Program-made: the position numbers and the translations under genes
NCBI GenBank assembly: GCA_900546575.1
Contig: URDM01000038.1
Coordinates: forward strand, 1 to 27,617
Length of the DNA: 27,617 nucleotides
DNA from: an uncultured Prevotella sp.
GTDB taxonomy: Bacteria > Bacteroidota > Bacteroidia > Bacteroidales > Bacteroidaceae
Direction: 5' to 3'
Notes under the pieces: model-generated
The model's input: the letters and a program-made list of their open reading frames with translations, nothing else
Databases searched by the model: none
Told to the model about the DNA's origin: nothing
Shown: positions 15,732-22,983 of the stretch, in pieces
How positions within the stretch are numbered: the first letter of the stretch is position 1
Layout of the letters: each line of letters begins with the position of its first letter

Positions 15732-15788
15732 ACGGGGTACGTAGACATTCGTTACAAAGCATGTCTTCATACCCCGTATTTTATTATT
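15732..15788 (+). terminator. alaS terminator
   Basis: ACGGGGTA (15732-15739) pairs with TACCCCGT (15770-15777), and AGACAT (15743-15748) with ATGTCT (15761-15766), giving a two-segment stem followed by ATTTTATTATT. The next gene's ATG comes 11 bases after the stem. Confidence 0.85.
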
Positions 15789-16592
15789 ATGGCAAAAATT
15801 AAAGTTGAAACTACTGAGATTACAATCATTTCTCATAACGAAAAGGATTACATTTCTCTGACAGATATGGTCAGACCTATAGAAAATGGGCTTGCCTTAA
15901 TAGAGAAATGGCTTCGTAATAAAAACACCATCGAATTCCTTGGCATTTGGGAAAAGATGTATAACCCACTGTTTAATTCCCCCGAATTCGAGGGAATTAA
16001 AATGGAAGCCGGACTAAACAGATTCATTATGTCTGTAAAACAATGGATTGAGAAAACCCATGCCATAGGAATTATTGCAAAAGCAGGTAGATATGGAGGT
16101 ACTTATGCTCATAAAGACCTTGCTTTTGAATTTGCAAGTTGGGTTTCGCCACAATTCAAGCTGTACCTAATCAGAGAATTCCAACGACTTAAAGATGACG
16201 AACAGAAACAACTCGCATGGTCTGCCAAACGCGAGCTTTCTAAGATTAACTATCGCATACACACTGATGCTATAAAGGCAAACCTTATACCTTCGGAGAT
16301 TACAAATCAACAAGCAGCAATAAAATATGCAGATGAAGCCGATGTTCTTAACATTGCCATGTTTGGAATGACCGCAAAACAGTGGCGCGAAGCTAATCCA
16401 GACAAAAAAGGAAATATTCGTGATTATGCATCAATCAACGAACTGATCTGCCTTTCTAACATGGAAAACATAAACGCTGTGTTTATCAATGATGGTATAC
16501 CTCAGTCTGAAAGACTAATTAAACTCAACAGAATCGCAATTCAACAAATGAGAATATTGGAGGATACAGGCGGACGTTATCTATTGAAATAG
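15789..16592 (+). CDS. KilA-N domain protein
   Basis: This 267-residue protein begins with a KilA-N type DNA-binding domain at about residues 15-135; recognisable parts are DYISLTDMVRP, IEKWLRNKNTIEFLGIWE, the GRYGGTYAHKDLAFEFASWV segment and FKLYLIREFQRLK. KilA-N domains occur mainly in phage and other mobile-element proteins, and in chromosomal orphans of Bacteroidetes whose role is unknown. Residues about 140-267 form a helical C-terminal domain (NQQAAIKYADEADVLNIAMFG; TAKQWREANP) that I cannot assign. The gene is clearly more AT-rich than alaS, which suggests transfer. It starts just after the alaS terminator with no visible promoter. An open frame continues past the stop in another register to 16705. 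Confidence 0.85.
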   Translation: MAKIKVETTEITIISHNEKDYISLTDMVRPIENGLALIEKWLRNKNTIEFLGIWEKMYNPLFNSPEFEGIKMEAGLNRFIMSVKQWIEKTHAIGIIAKAGRYGGTYAHKDLAFEFASWVSPQFKLYLIREFQRLKDDEQKQLAWSAKRELSKINYRIHTDAIKANLIPSEITNQQAAIKYADEADVLNIAMFGMTAKQWREANPDKKGNIRDYASINELICLSNMENINAVFINDGIPQSERLIKLNRIAIQQMRILEDTGGRYLLK

Positions 16593-16783
16593 AAAACTAT
16601 ATAAAAAACATTCTTGCATTCATTCACTCTAACACCGCTAATAATTCTATTTTCAAGCGTAGCACACGAGTAAAAGAAACATTACAAAAGGAAATAAAAG
16701 CCTAAGAATTCAGAGGTCGGTATTATTGTAGTATTTAAATAAAAAGAAGTCCTTTAGGTATGCACCATTACCGCCCGGTTTCC
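16593..16783 (+). other. AT-rich gap with an out-of-frame KilA-N tail candidate
   Basis: After the KilA-N stop, the reading frame one base back stays open for about 37 codons, ending with TAA at 16703-16705. It would encode a charged helical peptide ending RVKETLQKEIKA and has no start codon of its own. It may be a lost C-terminal extension separated by a frameshift. The remainder up to array 4 has no recognisable feature. Confidence 0.35.
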
Positions 16784-16886
16784 AAAAGGAGTCCTTTTGA
16801 TCTGCAAAAGGGTTCGTTTTGGACTGCAAAAGGAGTCCTTTTACAATGCAAAAGGACTCCTTTTGGACTGTAAAAGGACTCCTTTT
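16784..16886 (+). repeat. 22-bp repeat array 4 (five units)
   Basis: Units of 15 bp start at 16784, 16806, 16828, 16850 and 16872, an exact 22-bp period. Two read AAAAGGAGTCCTTTT, two AAAAGGACTCCTTTT and one AAAAGGGTTCGTTTT. Linkers are GATCTGC, GGACTGC, ACAATGC and GGACTGT. It sits between the convergent KilA-N and DUF4831 genes. The following 100 bases hold only a small hairpin (GCCTC-AACC-GAGGC, 16955-16968) without a T-run. Confidence 0.95.
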
Positions 16887-16989
16887 TGCGATGACATGCA
16901 GCGCTGCTGATGTATCGTTTAAAAATATGCGTGATGTACCTACACCTTTTCAACGCCTCAACCGAGGCATTGCCGCCCGACTCACTATG

Positions 16990-18042
16990 CTAATCCAGCG
17001 GTTCGGTCTTCAACTCCACTACCCCACCCGTGGCAGGATCGAGGATGATGTGCGATGTAAACTTCTTGCCGAACAATGCTCCGTTGAGCATTTCCACGGT
17101 GCCGAACTGTGCGGCATCGGTCTCGTAATAGCCCAACGGCTTGCCCTCTGCGGTTGCCAGTGTGATGCGGATGTGTCCGGGACGTGCCACGCCGAGGTTG
17201 AAGCCGTCCTTCATCTTGGCAACTTCGGCTGGTGTTTCGGGCAGCGGCTTCGACGCTCCAGTGTCCTCAATGTTGGCATACACGGGTTCGCCCGAATAGT
17301 CGTCGGCAGTACAGAGGCCGAAACTCTTTGAGAAGCGGAACACTACGGGGCGCAGGTTTTCCTTTGTCGGAATGAAGCTGATGACGGTTGCCGTGGTGTC
17401 AACGGTCGTTTTGCCCTGGAACAATTGCATGAGTGCCGCCTCCTGAGTGGCAAGCTGGCTGTACATCAGGCGCAACTGCTCGCCGTCCTTCGGCATAAAG
17501 TCGGCCTCACCACGCGACAGCTGCGAGCGCGAATCGCGTATGTCGTATATCTCCTGTGCTACGAGCTGTGCCATCTTGGGCAGGTTGCCAGCCGAGAGAA
17601 TGTCCTGGCTCATATAGTCGCGAGGGTTGAGCGGAGCCTTGCGGGGCGACGGCACGAAGGCAGCAGGGGCCTTGGCACGCTGCGCCTTGGTGTTGATTGC
17701 GAGCAGCGAACCGTCTGGTGCGCAGTCAACCGAGAGAACACTGTGCTTCTTGTCGATAGCTATTGTGTACTGACGGTCGGCATCGGCACGACCTTCTGAG
17801 CTGAACGACACGCCCACTATGCGATAAACGGTCTGTCGGGTGCTTACACCAGCCTTGCCGAAGTAGAGCTGTGAGAATCCGGCAAGCTGTCCCGGCTCGG
17901 TCACGGTCTTCTCTACGAGCACCTGCATACGTACTGCTGTCTTGGGCAGCGAATACGACAATCCGTCAATGGGCTTGTCGCCACCAGCCATTGCCGACGT
18001 TGCGGCCAATGCCGAAAGTAATATTGTTGATAGTATCTTCAT
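16990..18042 (-). CDS. DUF4831 family exported protein
   Basis: This 350-residue protein starts with a clear signal peptide (Met-Lys-Ile, hydrophobic core, cleavage near Ala-Met-Ala-Gly around residue 19-20), so it is periplasmic or outer-membrane associated. Its character matches the Bacteroidetes family DUF4831, whose function is unknown. Visible features are the opening LSYSLPKTAVRMQVLVEKT, a central acidic/hydrophobic region with QEIYDIRDSRSQLSRGEADF, and a glycine-containing C-terminal part (NGALFGKKFTSHIILDPATGG). No catalytic motif is evident. It is 46 bases downstream of the NAD(P)HX repair gene and probably cotranscribed with it. Confidence 0.8.
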   Translation of the reverse strand: MKILSTILLSALAATSAMAGGDKPIDGLSYSLPKTAVRMQVLVEKTVTEPGQLAGFSQLYFGKAGVSTRQTVYRIVGVSFSSEGRADADRQYTIAIDKKHSVLSVDCAPDGSLLAINTKAQRAKAPAAFVPSPRKAPLNPRDYMSQDILSAGNLPKMAQLVAQEIYDIRDSRSQLSRGEADFMPKDGEQLRLMYSQLATQEAALMQLFQGKTTVDTTATVISFIPTKENLRPVVFRFSKSFGLCTADDYSGEPVYANIEDTGASKPLPETPAEVAKMKDGFNLGVARPGHIRITLATAEGKPLGYYETDAAQFGTVEMLNGALFGKKFTSHIILDPATGGVVELKTEPLD

Positions 18043-18087
18043 ATTTACTTATATCTTGTTAGCTTGTATCTTGTCAACTCATATCTT
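18043..18087 (-). repeat. Three 15-bp tandem repeats filling the gap
   Basis: On the minus strand the intergenic spacer consists of AAGATATGAGTTGAC, AAGATACAAGCTAAC and AAGATATAAGTAAAT, end to end. They occupy all but one base between the stop of the upstream gene (18089) and the ATG of the DUF4831 gene (18042). Confidence 0.85.
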
Positions 18088-18088
18088 T

Positions 18089-19600
18089 TTAATACATTGC
18101 CTTGAACGCTTCGGGCAGCGCAGCGATAATGTCGCTTGCCACGAGCGACTCCTTGCCCACACGCTGTGCGGCTATGTCGCCTGCCAGTCCGTGCAGATAC
18201 ATGCCCACGATGCAGGCGTTCTTGCGTGAATATCCGCGTGCCAGGAGTCCGGTAATGATTCCGGTGAGCACGTCGCCGCTGCCTGCCGTCGCCATGCCCG
18301 AATTGCCCGTAGTGTTGAACATTACGCTTCCGTCGGGCATGCACAGCGCCGTGTAGTGTCCCTTGAGCATTATATAGGCGCGAAGATTTTCCGCCATGTC
18401 GCGCGCTACGGCAAGACGCTCACCGTCGCTGCGGCTTGCTGTGCCTGCCAGACGGTCGAGCTCGCGCGGATGCGGAGTCATTATCATATTGTCGGGCAGC
18501 TGACTTATCCACATGCCATGCGATCCGAGCATGTTCAAGGCATCAGCATCGAGCACTACCGGACATTGCGTCTGCTGCAACTGCGACATCAATGCGAGTG
18601 CCGAACCTTCGTCGCGACCCAGTCCCGGACCTATTCCTACGGCGTTGTATTCCTCGGTTGATATCGCCTCAGAATAATAGTTCTCGCTGTCGGGATGAAC
18701 TATCGCCTCGGGCACCGACATTTGCATTATCGCGTAGTTGCAACGTGGAGTGAGCGTAGTCACCTTGCCCACACCGCTGCGCAAGCATGCACGTGTGGCA
18801 AGCACGGCCGCTCCAGCCATTCCTTCGCTTCCGGCTATGAGCAGCGCATTGCCCATCATGCCCTTATGGGCGAAATCGTCGCGGTGCAGCATCATCTGTC
18901 TTACGAGGTCGGCCTCAACGGTTGAGTAGGGCGAGGGAATGCTCTTGATGTACTCTTTCGACAGACGTATGTCGAGCACACGCACCACTCCGAGGTATTG
19001 CTGGCAATCGGCAAAGAGCATTGCAAGCTTTTTCATCTGCAGAGTGAGCGTAACGTCGGCGCGGACAATAGCCATTGTGGGCACAGCGGCATTGTCTTCG
19101 GTCATCATACCCGACGGAATGTCGATGCTCACGACACGTGCCGGCGACTGGTTGATGTACTTCACGAGCGAAGCGAAGCCCCCCTCAAGCGGCTTGTTGA
19201 GTCCCGAACCGAACAATCCGTCTACTATCAGCGTCTGTTCGGTAAGTTTAGGCGGGTCGAAGTTGTTCGACACTTCCGTGAAACGATGTATCAGGCCCTC
19301 GCTGATGAGTCGGTCGCGGTTCTTGGCACACTCATCCGACAGATGACCGTGCACGTTAAACAGATAAGCATCAACGCTATAGCCTTTCTCGGCAAGCATA
19401 CGCGACACCGCCAATGCGTCGCCGCCGTTGTTGCCCGGACCTGCAAACACCACAACCGGTGTGCCTTGAGGCCACTGCTGTTGGATAGCTGCAGTAATGG
19501 CACGCGCTGCACGCTCCATCAAATCTATCGATGCTATCGGCTCATGTTCGATTGTATACTTGTCGAGCTCGCGTATCTGCGCTCCTGTTAGTATCTTCAT
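18089..19600 (-). CDS. nnr: Bifunctional NAD(P)HX epimerase/dehydratase
   Basis: The protein repairs damaged hydrated NADH/NADPH: an epimerase interconverts R- and S-NAD(P)HX, and an ADP-dependent dehydratase restores the cofactor. Residues 1 to about 215 are the YjeF-N epimerase (VVFAGPGNNGGDALAVSRML; SIDIPSGM). About 230-503 is the ribokinase-like dehydratase (LIAGSEGMAGAAVLATRACL; VGIGPGLGRDEG; VVLDADALNM; TPHPRELDRL; the anion-hole stretch NSGMATAGSGDVLTGII). The frame opens at 19696, but its first 32 codons run through promoter-like DNA, so the ATG at 19600 is chosen, giving 503 residues, normal for the fused form. DUF4831 follows in the same transcript. Confidence 0.93.
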   Translation of the reverse strand: MKILTGAQIRELDKYTIEHEPIASIDLMERAARAITAAIQQQWPQGTPVVVFAGPGNNGGDALAVSRMLAEKGYSVDAYLFNVHGHLSDECAKNRDRLISEGLIHRFTEVSNNFDPPKLTEQTLIVDGLFGSGLNKPLEGGFASLVKYINQSPARVVSIDIPSGMMTEDNAAVPTMAIVRADVTLTLQMKKLAMLFADCQQYLGVVRVLDIRLSKEYIKSIPSPYSTVEADLVRQMMLHRDDFAHKGMMGNALLIAGSEGMAGAAVLATRACLRSGVGKVTTLTPRCNYAIMQMSVPEAIVHPDSENYYSEAISTEEYNAVGIGPGLGRDEGSALALMSQLQQTQCPVVLDADALNMLGSHGMWISQLPDNMIMTPHPRELDRLAGTASRSDGERLAVARDMAENLRAYIMLKGHYTALCMPDGSVMFNTTGNSGMATAGSGDVLTGIITGLLARGYSRKNACIVGMYLHGLAGDIAAQRVGKESLVASDIIAALPEAFKAMY

Positions 19601-19685
19601 AATTCTATAAGGTATTTTTATGGATTTTGCACTTATGTCGTCTTCCACGCCATACGAGTGTGGTACAAACGACTGTGCGACTGTG

Positions 19686-19701
19686 CAAAAATACAAAAAT
19701 A
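19686..19701 (-). promoter_or_regulatory. Candidate nnr promoter -7 elements
   Basis: Two adjoining copies of TATTTTTG (19701-19694 and 19693-19686) match TAnnTTTG on the minus strand, some 85 bases before the ATG. No clear -33 box is seen. Just upstream, AGCCCT/AGGGCT arms (19714-19737) enclose ACTATAGT, a possible operator or leader hairpin. Confidence 0.45.
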
Positions 19702-19769
19702 AAAGGAAATAGTAGCCCTAACTATAGTAAAAAGGGCTTAAAATGATGTATTATGAAATGTAAGGGCAC

Positions 19770-19794
19770 AAAAAAAGGGGCTCCGCTGAGTCCC
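19770..19794 (-). terminator. Terminator of the candidate small RNA
   Basis: On the minus strand GGG-A-CTC (19794-19788), loop AGCG, GAG-CCC (19783-19778), then a seven-base T-run. One A is bulged. The opposite strand has no T-run, so the direction is clear. Confidence 0.8.
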
Positions 19795-19830
19795 AACCTT
19801 TGTTAACCTTAAATCTAATACCATGAAAAA
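19770..19830 (-). ncRNA. Candidate ~60-nt small RNA
   Basis: A complete transcription unit can be read on the minus strand. TTTG (19866-19863) and TATCTTTG (19843-19836) are 19 bases apart, and about 50 bases downstream a hairpin (19794-19777) ends in seven T (19776-19770). The RNA would be about 60 nt. It contains the direct repeat AAGGTT (two copies, 9 bases apart) before the terminator stem. It ends some 170 bases before nnr, which has its own -7 elements, so it looks free-standing; attenuation of nnr is the main alternative. A short frame starting ATGGTATTAGATTTAAGG runs through it. I cannot name a known RNA family. Confidence 0.6.
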
Positions 19831-19835
19831 CATTG

Positions 19836-19866
19836 CAAAGATACGCTCATTTTACATTATAGCAAA
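19836..19866 (-). promoter_or_regulatory. Promoter of the candidate small RNA
   Basis: TTTG (19866-19863), 19-base spacer, TATCTTTG (19843-19836): a full Bacteroidetes promoter. The expected transcription start is near 19830. Confidence 0.75.
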
Positions 19867-19948
19867 ATTTTGATTACAATTTTTTGTTAATGAGCATATT
19901 TTCAAATGATTTTATTGATTTGTATCAACAAGTTTGCAATATTTGTTG

Positions 19949-19956
19949 TATATTTG
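19949..19956 (+). promoter_or_regulatory. Candidate -7 element of the sensor kinase gene
   Basis: TATATTTG matches TAnnTTTG on the + strand about 100 bases before the kinase ATG. The nearest TTTG boxes are 12 and 26 bases upstream, so the -33 element is not convincing. The surrounding 19850-20054 is AT-rich with no other feature. Confidence 0.4.
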
Positions 19957-20054
19957 CAAAAGATAAACTGCATCCCGGCTATTGAAGCATCTTTTCATTA
20001 TGCTACGCTGCAATATCAAGTTACATAAAAACAGAAACGTGTACAATAAAACAG

Positions 20055-22100
20055 ATGAACACGATAGCAAAACAACTGCTTCAAGCCACTACAACAGCAT
20101 GCATGGCGGTCATTATCATTGCATTACAGGCTTGCAACCCTAAACAAGACAATGACCAAACGGCTGAAAACGGCAATCTGCGATGGCTCGACGACTCGAT
20201 TGCTGCACTCGCCCCATCGGCTCTGCAAGCCATTGAAAAGGGCATGAACGAGGCTGACGACAGCACGACTTACTACGAGTACATGTTGCGAAAGGCTCGC
20301 TTCTACAGCCTGACCGAACGCCCTGAACGTGCCGACACGCTCATCGACAGCATCAAGACATTCGTAACGCAGCAGGACGACGGCTATTACGCCACTAACG
20401 GAACATGCCTCTCTCCACAACTCAATTCGCTTATGGCTGGCGCAAAGGCTTGCCAGGCGGCACGATACATGAGCGTTCACCGTGACCCGCGACGCATTGT
20501 AGCCCTCAACCACGAAACTTACAATCTGCTGCTCAACAGCAACAGCAAGCATAATCTGCCCAAGACGTGCGCCAATATGGCTGACGCCTATATGCTGTGC
20601 AACGACCTTCCCAACGCTGCCAAGTGGTATAGGCGTGCGCTTTTTCTCGTTGATTCGCTCGAATTGCCCCAAAAGGAGAACATAACGCTCTACATGGGAC
20701 TGGCACAGATTTACGTTACACTGCGCAACTACGACAAAGCCAAGCTCTACTACGACCAGACCGAACCTCACGTCAAGGAAATGTCGCCCTCGATGCAGGC
20801 TTATTATGTCAACAATCTGGGCAACTACTACTACTACCAAGACGACTATAAGAATGCGCTACAGAGCTTCTTGCGCATGAAGAAACTACTCGAACAGCAC
20901 GGCATGGTGCGCACATTCGACATGTATCTGTGCAAGATCAATCTGGCTGACGTGTACCTTAACCTCGGCAAACTGAACGATGCTACTGCCATGCTGGATG
21001 ATGTAGAACCTTACTTCAGAGCGCATGGCGACAACACATCCATTTATTATTGCAACACAATACGCTTCGGCATTGCCGTGAGAGCAGGCAGAATGCACGA
21101 AGCCGAGCGCATTATGGCTGACAAGACCGATGACTCGCTCATACCATACACGCTTGTAAACATACGCAACAAATACAAACGCAGATACTACGAACTTACT
21201 GGCAACTACGACAAGGCATACGCTTTGCTCAACAAGTCGATAGCCTACAACGACTCTATCGAACACAACCTCTCCAACATGCGAACCGCCGAGATAATGT
21301 CGCGTTTCACTACCGACACGCTGCAGTTGCACCGTGACCTCGCCATTGAGCACAAGAACGCCGAGATACAGAGCATAAAGTTCACCAGCACATTGGCCAT
21401 TTCAATCGCCGTTACATCCATTCTGCTGCTCATACTGTGGTATCTGTATCTGCGCAAACGTCGTTTTAAGATACAACTGCGCATGATGAACCTCAAGCTT
21501 GACAACGTTCGCAACCGCATATCGCCCCACTTCATGTTCAATGTGCTAAACAACAGAATCATAAAGTCGGACGCCAAGGAGACCAACGAGCTTACCGAGC
21601 TGGCACAACTGATTCGTGCCAACCTCGATATGTCGAGCACTTTGGGCGTAGAACTGCAAAAGGAGCTGGAATTCGTGCAGCAATACGTACGCGTGGAAAG
21701 CTATCTGATGGGCGACGACTTCCACTTCAACATCGACATTGCGCCCGATGTGGATGCCAGCAGCGTCAGGATTCCGTCGATGTTCATACAGATTCTGACC
21801 GAGAACGCAATCAAACACGCCCTCCGAAACAAGGAAGGCATCAAGCTATTGAGCATTACCGTAAGACGCGAACAGCACAATACGGTGATAAGAGTGACCG
21901 ACAACGGACCGGGATTCAACCATGCCACGCTACGCCGCAAGACCGGAATGAACATCATTTCGCAAACTATAGCTGTGATAAACGTGCGCAACAAGGACAA
22001 GATACGGTTCACCATACGCAACATCTACAGCCCAGACGGACAGCAGACAAAGGGTTGCGAGGCTACGCTGAAAGTGCCCGACGGAGTGAAAATAGAGTGA
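20055..22100 (+). CDS. TPR-containing LytS-type sensor histidine kinase
   Basis: This 681-residue membrane sensor has a signal-like N-terminus with a possible lipobox (Leu-Gln-Ala-Cys, Cys 27), a periplasmic region of TPR-like helical repeats (about residues 40-440), one membrane helix at about 445-465 (TSTLAISIAVTSILLLILWY), and a cytoplasmic kinase. The His-kinase motif is RISPHFMFNVLNNR with the phosphate-accepting His 492. The ATPase N box is ENAIKHAL (Asn 584) and the G box DNGPGFN (Asp 616). It belongs to the His_kinase (LytS/YehU) class that works with LytTR regulators, and such a gene follows 40 bases later. The ligand is unknown; TPR sensors of this type are common in Bacteroidetes. 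Confidence 0.92.
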   Translation: MNTIAKQLLQATTTACMAVIIIALQACNPKQDNDQTAENGNLRWLDDSIAALAPSALQAIEKGMNEADDSTTYYEYMLRKARFYSLTERPERADTLIDSIKTFVTQQDDGYYATNGTCLSPQLNSLMAGAKACQAARYMSVHRDPRRIVALNHETYNLLLNSNSKHNLPKTCANMADAYMLCNDLPNAAKWYRRALFLVDSLELPQKENITLYMGLAQIYVTLRNYDKAKLYYDQTEPHVKEMSPSMQAYYVNNLGNYYYYQDDYKNALQSFLRMKKLLEQHGMVRTFDMYLCKINLADVYLNLGKLNDATAMLDDVEPYFRAHGDNTSIYYCNTIRFGIAVRAGRMHEAERIMADKTDDSLIPYTLVNIRNKYKRRYYELTGNYDKAYALLNKSIAYNDSIEHNLSNMRTAEIMSRFTTDTLQLHRDLAIEHKNAEIQSIKFTSTLAISIAVTSILLLILWYLYLRKRRFKIQLRMMNLKLDNVRNRISPHFMFNVLNNRIIKSDAKETNELTELAQLIRANLDMSSTLGVELQKELEFVQQYVRVESYLMGDDFHFNIDIAPDVDASSVRIPSMFIQILTENAIKHALRNKEGIKLLSITVRREQHNTVIRVTDNGPGFNHATLRRKTGMNIISQTIAVINVRNKDKIRFTIRNIYSPDGQQTKGCEATLKVPDGVKIE

Positions 22101-22140
22101 AACAAACAATTTAAAACCAGCAATAAAAAAGAACTAAACT

Positions 22141-22926
22141 ATGAATATCATCATTGTTGACGACGACAGGAAGGCCGCTGAGACCCTGAAGTACAAGCTG
22201 GAGGAATATGACGGAATAGAAGTTATAGGCATGGCGTATAACGGAATGGACGGACTGAGGCTGTACAACGACAGTAAACCCGACGTGATGTTTCTCGATG
22301 TGGACATGCCCGACATCTCTGGCATAGAGTTTCTGGAGCGCATTGAGATGAACATTGGGTCACGCTGCCGTGTGGTAATGTACACTGCGTACAGCCGATA
22401 CATGCTGTCGGCATTCCGCAACAAGGCGTTCGACTATCTGATGAAACCCATCAACGACACCGAACTGCGCACCATCATCCGACGCATATGTCTCGACAGC
22501 AGCACCGAACAGCAGCACACGCAGCGCACAACAACCGTTCCTACTGCCCCGACAATCATCGGCGACGGCATAGCAAGGCGCAACGACGGCAAATACATTG
22601 TCTATACCAATGCCATCGATTTCCGTCTGGTAGACATCAACGACATCGGACTCTTTGCATACAACAGCGATCTGCGTGTATGGGAGGTGACTCTGGCTGG
22701 CGAGAAGCACCCTATCCGACTGAAACGAAACATAAACAGCGATATGCTTCTGGCGCTTAACGACACCCTTGTGCGTGTAAGCCAGAAGCATATCATCAAT
22801 ATTGCATATCTTATGGAGGTGGCTGACAACACCTGTCATTTCTATCCTCCATTCGATGCGTTGCAAGAAGTGAAGGTAGGACGACTCTTCCGCAAGAAAC
22901 TAATCGACCGTTTCAGCAGCTTCTAA
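22141..22926 (+). CDS. LytTR-family response regulator
   Basis: This 261-residue protein is the likely partner of the upstream kinase. Residues 1 to about 120 are a receiver domain: acidic pocket Asp 7-9, phospho-acceptor Asp 53 (MFLDVDMPD), Thr 82, Lys 102 (YLMKPI). Residues about 150-261 are a LytTR DNA-binding domain (DINDIGLFAYNSDLRVWEV; LNDTLVRVSQKHIINIAYL; KVGRLFRKKL). LytTR regulators bind pairs of short direct repeats; no target could be identified in this window. A Thr/Gln/His-rich linker (residues 118-136) joins the domains. A strong terminator follows, so kinase and regulator form a two-gene operon. Confidence 0.95.
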   Translation: MNIIIVDDDRKAAETLKYKLEEYDGIEVIGMAYNGMDGLRLYNDSKPDVMFLDVDMPDISGIEFLERIEMNIGSRCRVVMYTAYSRYMLSAFRNKAFDYLMKPINDTELRTIIRRICLDSSTEQQHTQRTTTVPTAPTIIGDGIARRNDGKYIVYTNAIDFRLVDINDIGLFAYNSDLRVWEVTLAGEKHPIRLKRNINSDMLLALNDTLVRVSQKHIINIAYLMEVADNTCHFYPPFDALQEVKVGRLFRKKLIDRFSSF

Positions 22927-22945
22927 TCCCACCTTATTAATATAT

Positions 22946-22983
22946 AAGGGCATTACCGAAATCGGCAATGCCCTTCTTTTTTA
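22946..22983 (+). terminator. Terminator of the two-component operon
   Basis: AAGGGCATT (22946-22954) pairs with AATGCCCTT (22967-22975), with an inner CCGA/TCGG pairing, followed by CTTTTTTATT on the + strand. It separates this operon from the convergent cvfB-like gene, whose stop codon is at 22986-22984. Confidence 0.9.

Noticed and set aside
15789..16592. Prophage remnant
   Set aside because: KilA-N is phage-associated, but no other phage gene, integrase or attachment repeat is visible around it.
19770..19830. 6S RNA
   Set aside because: The candidate is far too short and lacks the long open-bubble hairpin of 6S RNA.
20055..22926. Hybrid two-component system controlling a polysaccharide utilisation locus
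   Set aside because: Kinase and regulator are separate proteins, the regulator is LytTR rather than AraC type, and no SusC/SusD genes are in the window.
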